A DNA stretch of 64,000 nt from Franconibacter helveticus LMG 23732 (GTDB lineage Bacteria > Pseudomonadota > Gammaproteobacteria > Enterobacterales > Enterobacteriaceae), in NCBI RefSeq assembly GCF_000463115.2, contig NZ_AWFX01000049.1:124001-188000 (forward strand), read 5' to 3'. Position numbers and translations under genes: made by a program. The number at the start of each line of letters is the position of its first letter. The stretch's first letter is position 1. This document shows positions 41,371-50,482 of this stretch, piece after piece. The notes beneath the pieces were generated by a model. The model had not been told where the DNA came from. It searched no databases and was given only the letters and a program-made list of their open reading frames with translations.

Positions 41371-43875
41371 TTACGCTTTTACTTTAAACCGCAGCAGCCG
41401 GTTGGCGTTGCTGACCACGGTGATGGAAGAAAGCGCCATGGCTGCGCCTGCCACCACCGGGTTAAGCAGCGTGCCGGTAAAGGGCCAGAGGATCCCGGCA
41501 GCGATGGGAATGCCCAGCGCATTATAAATAAACGCGCCCAGCAGGTTCTGTTTCATGTTCCGCAGCGTGGCGCGGGAGATAGCCAGCGCGTCGGCCACGC
41601 CGTGCAGGCTATGGCGCATCAGCGTCACCGCCGCGGTTTCAATCGCCACGTCGCTGCCGCCGCCCATCGCCATGCCGACATCCGCCTGCGCCAGCGCCGG
41701 GGCGTCGTTAATGCCGTCGCCCACCATGGCCACTTTACGCCCCTGGTGTTGCAGGCGGGCAATCGCCTGCGCTTTACCGTCAGGCAGCACGCCGGCAATC
41801 ACCTCGTCAATGCCCGCCTCTTTAGCGATAGCGTTCGCGGTTGTCGGGTTATCGCCCGTCAGCATCACCAGCCGGTAGCCTTCGCAATGCAGCCGCGAGA
41901 GCGCCTCCACGCTGTCGCCGCGCAGCGGGTCGCGAATAGTGAAAAGCGCCGCCAGCGCGCCATCCACTGCCAGCAGCACCGGCGTGGCGCCACGCCCTGC
42001 CTGCTCTTCAATATCCTGAGCAAGCGCTGAGGTATCAACGCGACGCTCTTCAAGCAGCGCGCGGTTGCCGAGCAGCAGCTCGCGGCCTTGCGCTTCGCCG
42101 CTTACCCCCAGGCCACGCAACGTACGGAAATTGCTGACGGCAGGCAGCGGCGCCCCCTGCGCTTTTTCCAGAAGGGCATGCGCCAGCGGATGGCTGGAGC
42201 CTTGCTCCAGCGCGGCGGCAAGGCGCAGAACCTGCGTCTCTTCAAAACCCGGCGCTACAATGATATTCGCGACCTGCGGCTTGCCTTCGGTCAGCGTGCC
42301 GGTTTTATCAAAGACCAGCGTGTCAACTTCGCTCGCGCGTTGCAGGGCGTCGGCGTCGCGCACCAGCACGCCAGACTCCGCCGCGCGCCCTACGCCCGCA
42401 ATGATAGACATCGGCGTCGCAAGGCCCAGCGCGCAAGGGCAGGCGATAATCAATACCGTGGTGACAATCACCAGCGTGTAAACAATCTGCGGCGCTGGCC
42501 CGGCGAAATACCAGATGGCGCCGCTGACAAGCGCAATCAACACCACGACCGGCACAAACACGGCGGAAATTCTGTCAGCAAGTTGGCCTATCTGCGGCTT
42601 GCTGCTTTGCGCCTCGCGCACCATGCGAATGATGCGTGAAAGGGTAGTGCGGCTGCCCACGGCGCTGGCGCGAAACAGCACGCTGCCGTCCTGCACCACC
42701 GTCCCGGCGTGGATCGCGTCGCCATCGCCTTTTTGCTGCGGCACTGGTTCGCCCGTCAGCATTGCTTCGTCAAACCAGGCTTCACCCTGCGTTATTTCGC
42801 CATCCACCGGCACGCGGTCGCCCGTGGTCAGGCGCAGCGTCATGCCGGACTGCACGTCGGCCAGCGGCACGCTTTTCTCGCCGTTATCGGTCACCACGCG
42901 CGCGGTGGGCGGCGTGAGATCAAGCAGGCGTTCAAGCGCTTTGGACGAGCGCTGGCGCGCGCGCTGCTCCAGCATATGGCCGAGGTTAATCAGGCCGATG
43001 ATCATCGCGCTTGCTTCGTAATACAGGTGCCGCGCTTCCATCGGGAAAAAATGCGGCCAGAGGTTGACGCTTATGGAATAGAGCCACGCGGCGCCGGTGC
43101 CAAGCGCCACCAGGGTGTCCATGGTCGCCGCGCCGTTTCGCAAGCTCTTCCACGCGCTGCGGTAAAAATGACCGCCCGCGAAGATCATCACCGCGAGGGT
43201 CAGGAGGCCAATAACCAGCCACAGGCTGCGGTTGGCGTCGGTGACCATCATATTGTCGCCGAGCATGCCCCAGACCATGACCGGAATGCCGAGCGCCAGC
43301 GCAACGGCCGCCTGCCAGCGAAAGCGCTTCATGGCGGCGACGGCTGTCTGCTGCTGGCGCTCGCGGCGCGCCTGGTCATCTTCTATTGCTTCTGCGCCGT
43401 AGCCTGCTTTCTCTACGGCGCCGACTAATTCGGCGGCGGACGCGCTGCCCATCACCAGGGCCGTGCGTTCCGCCAGGTTAACCCGCGCCTGCCGGACGCC
43501 CGGCACGGCCTGCAAAGCGTTTTGCACCCGGCTCACGCAGCTCGCGCAGCTCATGCCGTTAATCAGCAACTGCTGGCTGTCGTCGTCAGGCTGCGCGTCT
43601 GCCGGAAGCGTGGAAGGGGCCGCTGTCAGTGCTTCCGGCGGGAGCGTTGACTCTGCCAGCGGCTCAGCCTTTGGGTGCGCGAGGGTCGCGTCGTACCCGG
43701 CCTGTTTTACCGTGTCGATAAGCGCGTCGGCGCTGGCGCTGGTAATGACCCGGGCGCTCTCGATAGTCACGTCAGCCTGTTCAACGTCCGGGCGTTGTTC
43801 CAGGCTTTCCTTAACGCGTTTCACGCAGTGACCGCAGGACAAGCCGTCCAGGGCCAGTTCAATGATGTTAGACAT
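41371..43875 (-). CDS. copA: Cu(I)-exporting P1B-type ATPase CopA
   Basis: Inner-membrane copper exporter, 834 residues, as in E. coli. Two N-terminal metal-binding domains carry GLSCGHC and GMSCASC; the membrane copper site is CPC in IIACPCALG; phosphorylation site DKTGTLTEG; hinge [10 protein letters not shown]. Start at 43875 ([11 protein letters not shown]). Divergent from cueR with the CueR dyad between. Codons 68-69 contain a -1 slippery site that would release the first metal-binding domain as CopA(Z). Confidence 0.97.
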   Translation of the reverse strand: MSNIIELALDGLSCGHCVKRVKESLEQRPDVEQADVTIESARVITSASADALIDTVKQAGYDATLAHPKAEPLAESTLPPEALTAAPSTLPADAQPDDDSQQLLINGMSCASCVSRVQNALQAVPGVRQARVNLAERTALVMGSASAAELVGAVEKAGYGAEAIEDDQARRERQQQTAVAAMKRFRWQAAVALALGIPVMVWGMLGDNMMVTDANRSLWLVIGLLTLAVMIFAGGHFYRSAWKSLRNGAATMDTLVALGTGAAWLYSISVNLWPHFFPMEARHLYYEASAMIIGLINLGHMLEQRARQRSSKALERLLDLTPPTARVVTDNGEKSVPLADVQSGMTLRLTTGDRVPVDGEITQGEAWFDEAMLTGEPVPQQKGDGDAIHAGTVVQDGSVLFRASAVGSRTTLSRIIRMVREAQSSKPQIGQLADRISAVFVPVVVLIALVSGAIWYFAGPAPQIVYTLVIVTTVLIIACPCALGLATPMSIIAGVGRAAESGVLVRDADALQRASEVDTLVFDKTGTLTEGKPQVANIIVAPGFEETQVLRLAAALEQGSSHPLAHALLEKAQGAPLPAVSNFRTLRGLGVSGEAQGRELLLGNRALLEERRVDTSALAQDIEEQAGRGATPVLLAVDGALAALFTIRDPLRGDSVEALSRLHCEGYRLVMLTGDNPTTANAIAKEAGIDEVIAGVLPDGKAQAIARLQHQGRKVAMVGDGINDAPALAQADVGMAMGGGSDVAIETAAVTLMRHSLHGVADALAISRATLRNMKQNLLGAFIYNALGIPIAAGILWPFTGTLLNPVVAGAAMALSSITVVSNANRLLRFKVKA
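43664..43875 (-). CDS. CopA(Z), predicted copper chaperone made by -1 frameshift in copA
   Basis: The zero frame reads CAC CCA AAG at codons 67-69; slipping back one base at C CCA AAG (43669-43675) reads CCC AAA GGC and then TGA at 43664-43666. The product is 70 residues: the first metal-binding domain (GLSCGHC) plus one glycine. E. coli copA is known to make a 70-residue CopA(Z) by frameshifting at the same slippery sequence. The downstream stimulatory RNA structure was not verified by me. Confidence 0.75.
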
Positions 43876-43947
43876 ACTCACTCTCCTCGGTTGTTCAGAA
43901 TGCGCTTGACCCTGAAAGGGGTTTTGCTTAATTGTGATAAAGCGTAA

Positions 43948-43968
43948 ACCTTCCATCAAGGGGAAGGT
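43948..43968. promoter_or_regulatory. CueR-binding dyad in the copA-cueR region
   Basis: Dyad ACCTTCC-n7-GGAAGGT, matching the E. coli copA CueR box. On the minus strand a TTGACC -35 (43966-43971) and a TACGCT are separated by 19 bp, the long spacer typical of MerR-family activated promoters. Confidence 0.9.
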
Positions 43969-43980
43969 CAAGGGGGAATG

Positions 43981-44391
43981 ATGAATATCAGCGATGTGGC
44001 GAAAAAAACAGGCTTAACCAGCAAAGCGATCCGTTTTTATGAAGAGAAGGGGCTGGTGACGCCGCCGCTGCGCAGCGAAAACGGCTATCGCACCTACAGC
44101 CAGCAGCATCTCGATGAACTTACGCTGCTGCGTCAGGCCCGCCAGGTGGGCTTTACCCTGGAGGAATGCCGCGAGCTGGTGCATCTGTTCAACGACCCGG
44201 CGCGCCACAGTGCGGACGTAAAAGCCCGCACGCTGCAAAAAGTGGCGGACATTGAGCGACATATTGAAGAGCTTAAGTCGATGCGGCTGCATCTGCTGGC
44301 GCTGGCGGAAGCGTGCCCCGGCGACGACAGCGCCGACTGCCCGATCATGGATAATCTTTCCGGCTGCTGTCATCGCAATGAAAAACAGTGA
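43981..44391 (+). CDS. cueR: MerR-family copper regulator CueR
   Basis: Cu(I)-responsive activator of copA and cueO, 136 residues. The N-terminal MerR helix-turn-helix begins [20 protein letters not shown]; the long dimerisation helix follows; copper-binding cysteines are C112 and C120 in [13 protein letters not shown]. The C-terminal CC pair is also present. The ATG at 43981 is chosen over the adjacent ATG at 43978. In K-12 ybaST lie between copA and cueR; here the two genes are directly divergent. Confidence 0.96.
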   Translation: MNISDVAKKTGLTSKAIRFYEEKGLVTPPLRSENGYRTYSQQHLDELTLLRQARQVGFTLEECRELVHLFNDPARHSADVKARTLQKVADIERHIEELKSMRLHLLALAEACPGDDSADCPIMDNLSGCCHRNEKQ

Positions 44392-44771
44392 AAACGCCAG
44401 CGCCAGCAGAAATAAGCGCAATTAAGCGAAATTAATAGAGTGTTATTTCTTTCTCCGTCGCGCTGGAAAAATCTCTTTCATATTCCACTGGGTTAACCAG
44501 CAGCGCAAACTAACCGGTGCGACGGGCGTTTATGCAAAAACGCGAAGAAAGTATGATTGAAAAGCGCCAGTCCTGCTTTAAATTAATAATAAATACTGAT
44601 CTTCACTGCACGCTTTTTATTTCCTCTGCGTAGCGGGCTTTACGCTATTCAGAGAAGGGACATCATATTATTAACGATATATTTTACCCGCATCGCTGGC
44701 GCGTTGCGCTGCTTGCTAAACGTCAACGCTATTTCACCTGCAAGTGACAATAAGAAGCGTAGGGAGCAACT
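44392..44771. other. Intergenic region between cueR and the M15 peptidase gene
   Basis: 380 bp of lower GC content. I see no gene and no strong hairpin. It presumably holds the promoter of the peptidase gene. Confidence 0.4.
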
Positions 44772-45263
44772 ATGTCTGTTTACTCTTATGAACATCCTTT
44801 AATAGGTAAGGTGACCTATGTTACCGACCATAATCCGCCGTTATACGGCGATACCATTAGCTTTATCAACGGCTTTGAGCCTTCTTCGCAGTTGGCGGTT
44901 GTGCATATCCCGCAACTTGTCGGTAAAGCCAACAGCGAAAGTAATCTTTATTTCCATATAAAGGCGCACAGGCAATTACAAACGGCTTTTGCAGAAATAG
45001 AAAAACAGGGGTTGCTGGATATTATTACGCAGTGCAACAGCGTATTTAAAATGCGCCTGCGCAGACCTACCAGCGGCTATTTTAGTTCATTGCCTTCTAA
45101 CCATGCTTTCGGCCTGGCGCTGGATATCAATCAGAATGACGGCGAGGGTGGCGTGTCATGCGCGCCGCTGGCGCCGGTATTTCAGTATTACGGTTTTACC
45201 TGGGGAAAAACATTCAGCATGGCGCCCGATGCCACTCATTTTGAAATAAAGAAATTTCTCTAA
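44772..45263 (+). CDS. M15-family metallopeptidase (endolysin-like, VanY/M15C type), no signal peptide
   Basis: 163-residue protein. The zinc-site motif SxHxxGxAxD appears as SNHAFGLALDIN (H111, D118), and the second motif as WGKTFSMAPDATHFEI (D153, H156), the arrangement of M15 D,D-/L,D-peptidases such as phage L-Ala-D-Glu endopeptidases. No signal peptide or membrane segment is visible, so it cannot reach peptidoglycan by Sec unaided. It has a clear GGGAGC site before the ATG. Composition is more AT-rich than its neighbours. It could be a type VI secretion effector, a phage remnant or a cytoplasmic enzyme. Confidence 0.82.
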   Translation: MSVYSYEHPLIGKVTYVTDHNPPLYGDTISFINGFEPSSQLAVVHIPQLVGKANSESNLYFHIKAHRQLQTAFAEIEKQGLLDIITQCNSVFKMRLRRPTSGYFSSLPSNHAFGLALDINQNDGEGGVSCAPLAPVFQYYGFTWGKTFSMAPDATHFEIKKFL

Positions 45264-45331
45264 AAGGGCAGGGAAGTCACAAGAAGTTGAGAGCAGCAGG
45301 TTTGGGCAGCGCATTTTAAAGCTGCCCTTTT

Positions 45332-45799
45332 TTATGGCGTAACGTTATCAGGTTTAACGCGCCTTACGCGCAGCCGGATGCCTTCCACCGCGATCACTTC
45401 CACCAGCGTGCCTGCCTCGATCTCTTCATCGGCCATCACCGGCCAACTGCTGTCGCCCACGCGCGCGTTTCCGCGACCATTGCTGAGCGAGTCATCCAGC
45501 CTCAGACGCTGGCCGATAAGCTGCTGGCCGCGTTGGTTAAGCGCGGCGTTGGCCTTGGGCTGCGGGCGGCGCGCCAGCCAGCGCCACCAGAGCAGGGCGG
45601 CAAGTACGGTCAGTATGGCAAAACAGACCCCTTGCCATTCCCAGCCGAGCGGCAGCAGCCAGACCACAAGCCCGGTGACGACCGCCGCCACGCCGCTCCA
45701 GAGCAGATAGCCGCTCGCGCCCAGCATTTCGGCGGCAAGCAGCAGGCCGCCAAGGCTTAACCAGAAGATGTGCGGATGGGCGAAGAGAAGGGCGATCAT
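45332..45799 (-). CDS. ybbJ: NfeD-like membrane protein YbbJ
   Basis: 155-residue protein (152 in E. coli): N-terminal hydrophobic helices (about 1-75) and a C-terminal OB-fold beta domain ([28 protein letters not shown]). NfeD partners of SPFH proteins are thought to shape membrane microdomains. Its ATG overlaps the qmcA stop by 4 bp, so the two are translationally coupled. Confidence 0.94.
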   Translation of the reverse strand: MIALLFAHPHIFWLSLGGLLLAAEMLGASGYLLWSGVAAVVTGLVVWLLPLGWEWQGVCFAILTVLAALLWWRWLARRPQPKANAALNQRGQQLIGQRLRLDDSLSNGRGNARVGDSSWPVMADEEIEAGTLVEVIAVEGIRLRVRRVKPDNVTP

Positions 45800-46713
45800 G
45801 GGCGTTTGCGCTCGTTGCCGCTTTCTTTAATCAGCTCGCTAATGCCGGCGATGGAGCCCATCAGGCTGGCGGCATCCAGCGGCATCATCACTACTTTGCT
45901 GTTATTCGCCGATCCTATTTGTTGCAGCGCCTCGGTATATTTCTGCGCCACAAAGTAGTTCACTGCCTGAATATCGCCCGCCGCGATAGCCTCAGATACC
46001 ATCTGCGTGGCCCGGGCTTCCGCTTCGGCAGAACGTTCGCGCGCTTCCGCCTGCAAAAAAGCGGATTGTCTGTCGCCCTCGGCACGCAGGATCTGCGACT
46101 GCTTCTCCCCTTCGGCCTTTAAGATTTCCGCCTGACGCACCCCTTCCGCTTCCAGAATGTAGGCGCGCTTGGTGCGCTCGGCTTTCATCTGCGCATTCAT
46201 CGACGCGATAAGTTCAGCGGGCGGACGCACGTCGCGGATCTCAATACGCGTGACTTTAATGCCCCATGGGTTGGTCGCTTCATCAACAATATGCAGCAGA
46301 CGCGTGTTGATGCTGTCACGCTGCGACAGCATTTCGTCAAGCTCCATTGAGCCCAGCACCGTACGGATGTTGGTCATGGTCAGGTTGATGATGGCGAGTT
46401 CAAGGTTGCTGACTTCATAAGCCGCTTTTGGCGCGTCGATAACCTGGATAAAACAGACCGCGTCGATGGTGACGTTAGCGTTGTCTTTGGAAATCACTTC
46501 CTGGGAAGGAATATCCAGCACTTGTTCCATCATATTGATCTTGCGACCAATACGATCCATGAACGGCACCACCAGATTCAGGCCGGGTTGCAGCGATTTA
46601 GTGTAGCGACCGAAGCGTTCCACCGTCCACTGGTAGCCCTGCGGCACAATTTTGACGCCGGCGGCGACAATCACCAGCGCGACGAAGATAAGAATCGGGA
46701 TCACGATAAGCAT
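45796..46713 (-). CDS. qmcA: SPFH-domain membrane protein QmcA
   Basis: Stomatin/prohibitin-family protein of 305 residues, anchored by one N-terminal helix (about 3-20). The SPFH domain follows ([20 protein letters not shown]), then a long coiled coil rich in [17 protein letters not shown]. In E. coli it is a multicopy suppressor of htpX ftsH growth defects. The ATG at 46713 sits behind AGGAGG; the codon just upstream is TTG. Confidence 0.96.
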   Translation of the reverse strand: MLIVIPILIFVALVIVAAGVKIVPQGYQWTVERFGRYTKSLQPGLNLVVPFMDRIGRKINMMEQVLDIPSQEVISKDNANVTIDAVCFIQVIDAPKAAYEVSNLELAIINLTMTNIRTVLGSMELDEMLSQRDSINTRLLHIVDEATNPWGIKVTRIEIRDVRPPAELIASMNAQMKAERTKRAYILEAEGVRQAEILKAEGEKQSQILRAEGDRQSAFLQAEARERSAEAEARATQMVSEAIAAGDIQAVNYFVAQKYTEALQQIGSANNSKVVMMPLDAASLMGSIAGISELIKESGNERKRP

Positions 46714-46866
46714 CAAAAAAACCTCCTGTTAATTTGCTGCTTATTGTAGCGCCGGGGGAGGCCGGCGTCGTCATCCGAATCCAGGTATTGACGCCGGGAT
46801 CGGACCATTGCCGAGGCCGGGTTAAAAGACCTCGCCGATAAGCTGCCTTTTTATTACGGCGAACGT

Positions 46867-47730
46867 TCAGGACACTCTGAAGGTGAAATCGGCGATATAC
46901 GTTTCGCCTGCTTCCGCGATCGCCTGAGAAAGCTTCTGGTAATACTCTTCCAGCCCCCATGACTCCACCTGCCTGATTTGTTCGCGGATCGGCGCGCAAA
47001 ACAGAACGGCATTGCCTGCGCCAACGCGCTTATTGTTAGGAGGCAACTCGCCGGTAACGGCTTTGAACCAGGTACGAACAGAACCTTTCAGGCTGTTCGG
47101 CACGCGGGTAATGTCATCATGGCCGGTCAGAACCTGTAAGGTCGGAAAGGTATCGTTGTTTACAGCCGTTTTCAGGCGCTCAAAAAATTGGCTGAATATC
47201 TCAAACGAGCCTAAATCCGCCACTTTGGGTTTGGTGGTGATTCTGTTTTTGTTGCCCGGCTTGCCTGTCGGCGGGCTGACGCTTTCGGCTTTTGCTTTTG
47301 TTTTTTCCAGCTTTAAATCAAATAACAGATCGGCGTGATGGCGCCGCTCTTTCAGATCAGGGAACATTTCAATAAACGCGTTCACAAAATCCGGGGCGCG
47401 GAGATCCGCTAATTCATGGGTACGCAGCCAGGTGGAGCGGACAAATTCGCCGGGGCGGATAAACCAGGCGGGAATGGGGTCGGAAAAGCGTTTTGATTTG
47501 CCTTTGTTGTCAAAAGTGACAAATTCCGCACCATTTCTGAAGGCAAAACAGCAATTTTTAAAACTGATGATGGTTTCGTTAACGATCAGCGCATCCTGCA
47601 CAAACTTCGCAACTTCAGCGCTGATGGCATAAGCCGTCTGTTTGCCTGCCTCGTGTCGCAGTACATAAGTCAAATCAGAGACTGTTTTCACGCCCGGATC
47701 AATATCAAATTCTAGAAAAACGTGTGGCAT
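46867..47730 (-). CDS. Protein of unknown function in the qmcA-cnoX accessory island
   Basis: 287 residues, not recognised. The frame has a good AGGAAG site before the ATG at 47730. No signal peptide or membrane helix is visible. An N-terminal alpha/beta part (MPHVFLEFDIDPGVKTVSD...) is joined by a basic, Lys/Pro-rich linker (about 145-170, TKAKAESVSPPTGKPGNKN) to a C-terminal part containing a CAPIREQIRQVESWGLEEYY stretch. It lies where fetAB is found in K-12, next to an autotransporter operon. Intact length, codon use and ribosome site support a real gene. Confidence 0.7.
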   Translation of the reverse strand: MPHVFLEFDIDPGVKTVSDLTYVLRHEAGKQTAYAISAEVAKFVQDALIVNETIISFKNCCFAFRNGAEFVTFDNKGKSKRFSDPIPAWFIRPGEFVRSTWLRTHELADLRAPDFVNAFIEMFPDLKERRHHADLLFDLKLEKTKAKAESVSPPTGKPGNKNRITTKPKVADLGSFEIFSQFFERLKTAVNNDTFPTLQVLTGHDDITRVPNSLKGSVRTWFKAVTGELPPNNKRVGAGNAVLFCAPIREQIRQVESWGLEEYYQKLSQAIAEAGETYIADFTFRVS

Positions 47731-48088
47731 TTTTTAACTTCCTGATGTTTTACCCCCGGCAGAATAACAAACAGAGATGTGATCAACCAGAGAGAGGCAA
47801 GTCTGTTAAATCTGTGTTGTGTAAACAGACGTATCGCCAACGGTAAATCAGCGGGTAGTCAACCTCATCGCTCAGGGCGTTTTTCCCTGTTTTATGAAGG
47901 GAATAACAAAGGCAGGCTTACTGAACAGGGTGAGCGCAAGGCTTTTTTTATAACGGGTTGATAAAAGAGGGGCAAGAGATAAGCAGACGAGGTTAGCGTG
48001 GCTTTGTCGCGCTTCAGGCGTTCTTGTTATTGAGCGACAGCGCCAAAAAAGCCAGACCGAAGTCTGGCTGTGAAGACGCTTATCTCTT
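47731..48088. other. Intergenic region holding the terminator of the autotransporter operon
   Basis: 358 bp, lower in GC. A short plus-strand frame (47779-47961) lacks a ribosome site and any recognisable domain. The only clear element is the minus-strand terminator at 48044-48069. Confidence 0.45.
48044..48069 (-). terminator. Rho-independent terminator of the autotransporter operon
   Basis: On the minus strand an 8-bp stem AGCCAGAC/GTCTGGCT closed by a TTCG tetraloop runs straight into TTTTTT. It lies about 20 bp after the stop of the last gene. Confidence 0.9.
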
Positions 48089-48550
48089 TTATTTAAGATA
48101 GCCTGTGAACCGGCTATCGGTTTGCAGAGCAACTTTGCCGGAGTTGTAGAATATGACCTGGTTTATTCCCTGTTCATAAACGGCGGCCTGGGGTGTTTTT
48201 TCAATAAGGGAAGCTGGCTTTCCGTTGACATACACCTGGTCGGCGTTCCGCGTGACCGTTACGCCATACCCTTTCCAGATGCCTTTATCTGTAACGGATT
48301 TTGCCGCCGGCGCGCCCTCTTTGTTTTGACGCTTACACTGTACGCGCTCTTTTTCTTGCGCAGGCGTCAGCGCCAACCCTTGTTGCGTAAAAAGCTCAAG
48401 ATCTGCGCAGCGGGTTTTATGTTCCCGGTGTACCGATTGCGCACGTTGCCACACATCATGCTTTGCTGGATGCGCTTCGCCAGCCGCAACGCTGTAAGCA
48501 CTCCACAAGGAAAAGATAACCATCAGGCTTTTAATACATTGCTGAACCAT
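48089..48550 (-). CDS. Small secreted protein of unknown function
   Basis: 153 residues with a signal peptide (MVQQCIKSLMVIFSLWSAY, cleavage near VAA|GEA). The mature part is basic, has a Cys pair (RCADLELF, VQCKRQ) that could form a disulfide, and a C-terminal beta-rich segment (VTVTRNADQVYVNGKPASL ... VIFYNSGKVALQTDS). The ATG at 48550 follows GGAGCAAATTAAT; it begins 1 bp after the lipoprotein stop. Third gene of the autotransporter operon; not recognised. Confidence 0.75.
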   Translation of the reverse strand: MVQQCIKSLMVIFSLWSAYSVAAGEAHPAKHDVWQRAQSVHREHKTRCADLELFTQQGLALTPAQEKERVQCKRQNKEGAPAAKSVTDKGIWKGYGVTVTRNADQVYVNGKPASLIEKTPQAAVYEQGINQVIFYNSGKVALQTDSRFTGYLK

Positions 48551-48551
48551 A

Positions 48552-48794
48552 TTAATTTGCTCCTTTGTGAAGATGCTTATGCGCTTTTTCCGCTGGTTGC
48601 ACAGGGTAGAGCGCCTGAGCGTTGCGCATGGCCTGAGCCTGCGCCTGCGCATTAATGCCGTTTAGACGGTTCTGTTCGGCAATATAGCAGGCGTCGCGGG
48701 AAATACCCTGCGCCTCGCACTCCTGCATACGCTGGGCTGACGATGTGCAGCCCGTTATGCCTGCTACCAGTAACGCTATCATCATTATTCTCAT
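48552..48794 (-). CDS. Small lipoprotein in the autotransporter operon
   Basis: 80-residue predicted lipoprotein: lipobox ITGC with the acylated cysteine at residue 16, then TSSAQRMQECEAQGISRDAC and an alanine/glutamine-rich helical segment ending in a His/Lys-rich tail. Two further cysteines lie in the mature part. An in-frame ATG four codons upstream (48806) is possible. It sits between the trimeric autotransporter and the secreted protein. Lipoproteins next to trimeric autotransporters (for example SadB with SadA in Salmonella) aid their surface assembly; the sequence itself is not SadB. Confidence 0.78.
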   Translation of the reverse strand: MRIMMIALLVAGITGCTSSAQRMQECEAQGISRDACYIAEQNRLNGINAQAQAQAMRNAQALYPVQPAEKAHKHLHKGAN

Positions 48795-48862
48795 CGCTAA
48801 CATCACTTATCAGTAAGACTTTAATTTGTGTTATGTAGTATTAAAGACTTGATGAAGTCTTT

Positions 48863-50092
48863 TCAGAAGTCACCTGAAAAACCGACTGAGGCCATCCAGC
48901 TGCCATCCATGGACGACGACCCCTGAACGGTCGCCGCCGTATGCTGGGTCAGTGAATGAGAAAGGCCGCCCGCCATTGCCGCGCCGTCGCCGTTACTGGT
49001 GCCAACTGACAGCGCATAGGCATCGTTCGAGTGATAGTGCAAACCCGTCATGGCGGCTGCGTTGTTCAGGCCGCGCTTTAAATCCTCGCGAGTGTCGTCA
49101 ATACGTTTGGCGTTCTGGTTAATACGTTTACTGTTCTGATCGATTCGGGCTGAGTTGGTATCAATGGCTTTCGCATGTTGAGAAACGGTTTGATCCATCT
49201 GCTGAATAAATTCACCCTGGGCATCCGCTTCGGCTCGTACTGTGCGAATCTGCGTTCTGTTTTGCGCAATGCTACTCGTATTATCAGCAACCTGTTCCTG
49301 AGTCGCGCTGTCGGTTCCAACGGTGGTGATAAGCGTGGTCACGCCGTCTTTGCCATCAGCGCCATCTTTGCCGTTCAGACCGTCTTTACCCACCACCGGC
49401 GTTACGTGCTGAGAAGCCGTGCGCTCGCGGTTAGCCTGCTCAAGCTGTTCACCATGGACAACCTCAGCCAGTTTAAAATCTGTTTTTAGCGCTGCGTCGG
49501 CATTGGCCTGCGCATGATGAATAGCTGCGTCTTGCCTGTCATCCCGCGTTTCATTGTCCATGACTTCTTTCTGGATCGTGTCGGCTTTGCCATTGACTAA
49601 GGCTACCTGGTTTGCGGCGGAATCTGCGGTATGCTGCGCGTGGTTGATATCTGCTGCAATAACATCAGCTGTTTCAGGCGGCTGTGTGGTCGCCTGTTGT
49701 TGCCGGGAAACAGGATTTTCATCGTTATGAGTCGACGGGGCAGCAGGCAAAATGGCGGCTAACGGGCGGTGGGCTGCATCGATAAAGGCTTGTGTTTTAT
49801 TGCTATCCCAGCCAGCAGGCGCAGCGTGAGCGTGATGGAGAGCATCAGCCTGCCCTTTGATGTCTGTGAAAAGGTTAACTACATCGGTTTTATCGATGAT
49901 GCCATCAACAACCATACGATCGCGGGCATTCAGATTGTCGTAGGCGTTAACGGCTTCCTGGTAGTTATCACCACGGGCTTTTACCAGGAAATCATTAACA
50001 TCCCTGTTAGAAGCAGAGGCAACATTAGCGCCGACGGACAGAGTCGTAGCGAAAGCCAGAGCAGTAATCCGTATGCCATTAATATATTTCAT
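48863..50092 (-). CDS. Short YadA-type trimeric autotransporter with collagen-like stretch
   Basis: Outer-membrane trimeric adhesin of 409 residues. Signal peptide ends near ASA|SN (28). A head/neck-like helical region follows, then six GXY triplets (about 235-252, GKDGLNGKDGADGKDG), a coiled-coil stalk with heptads (SARIDQN, SKRINQN, AKRIDDT; 313-335), and a C-terminal YadA anchor (about 340-409) ending SVGFSGDF with the terminal Phe needed by the BAM complex. The YadA-type beta-roll head repeats are absent. Start at 50092 after GGGTGAAAAA. First gene of the operon. Confidence 0.88.
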   Translation of the reverse strand: MKYINGIRITALAFATTLSVGANVASASNRDVNDFLVKARGDNYQEAVNAYDNLNARDRMVVDGIIDKTDVVNLFTDIKGQADALHHAHAAPAGWDSNKTQAFIDAAHRPLAAILPAAPSTHNDENPVSRQQQATTQPPETADVIAADINHAQHTADSAANQVALVNGKADTIQKEVMDNETRDDRQDAAIHHAQANADAALKTDFKLAEVVHGEQLEQANRERTASQHVTPVVGKDGLNGKDGADGKDGVTTLITTVGTDSATQEQVADNTSSIAQNRTQIRTVRAEADAQGEFIQQMDQTVSQHAKAIDTNSARIDQNSKRINQNAKRIDDTREDLKRGLNNAAAMTGLHYHSNDAYALSVGTSNGDGAAMAGGLSHSLTQHTAATVQGSSSMDGSWMASVGFSGDF

Positions 50093-50482
50093 TTTTTCAC
50101 CCGTTGCTTGTTGTCTTTCATAAGTCATTAGTGAAAAGTAAAAGCACAAACAAAAGGCTATCGTTTAGACTTATACGAGTCTTTTGTTGTTGGCTTTATT
50201 AATCACTATTTAGTCATGGAGTTTGTTTGTCGGGTAAAAGTCATTCAATATTTCAAGTCATGTATTAATATGATCTAAGTCAATAGTAAGTTATAAATAA
50301 AAAGGCTGTATTTCAAATGAAAGCCGTTGTCGCTTTGCTAAGAGTTTTAGAGGTGGCTTTGGCGTGGGTTAGTTCTACCACGGGCAGAATGAAAATAAGG
50401 AGGCGTGAAGAGGGGAGTGGTCAAAGGGCAAGTGCATAGCGTCGGACGAGACGAGCGCTCATCCGACGCTGGGGAATAAAAA
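50093..50482. other. AT-rich upstream region of the autotransporter operon
   Basis: 390 bp with low GC near 50150-50300, likely the promoter region and a plausible H-NS/Hha-silenced stretch (inference from composition). No gene. A REP-like hairpin lies at its cnoX end. Confidence 0.45.
50438..50470. repeat. REP-like palindrome
   Basis: Perfect 9-bp arms AGCGTCGGA/TCCGACGCT (50438-50446, 50462-50470) around a 15-nt GC-rich loop, resembling enterobacterial REP units, located 12 bp after the cnoX stop. No T tract. Only one copy is in the window, so repeat status is inferred. Confidence 0.45.

Noticed and set aside
47779..47961. 60-codon plus-strand frame upstream of the 287-residue gene
   Set aside because: No ribosome site, no domain and it crosses the intergenic region of oppositely oriented genes.
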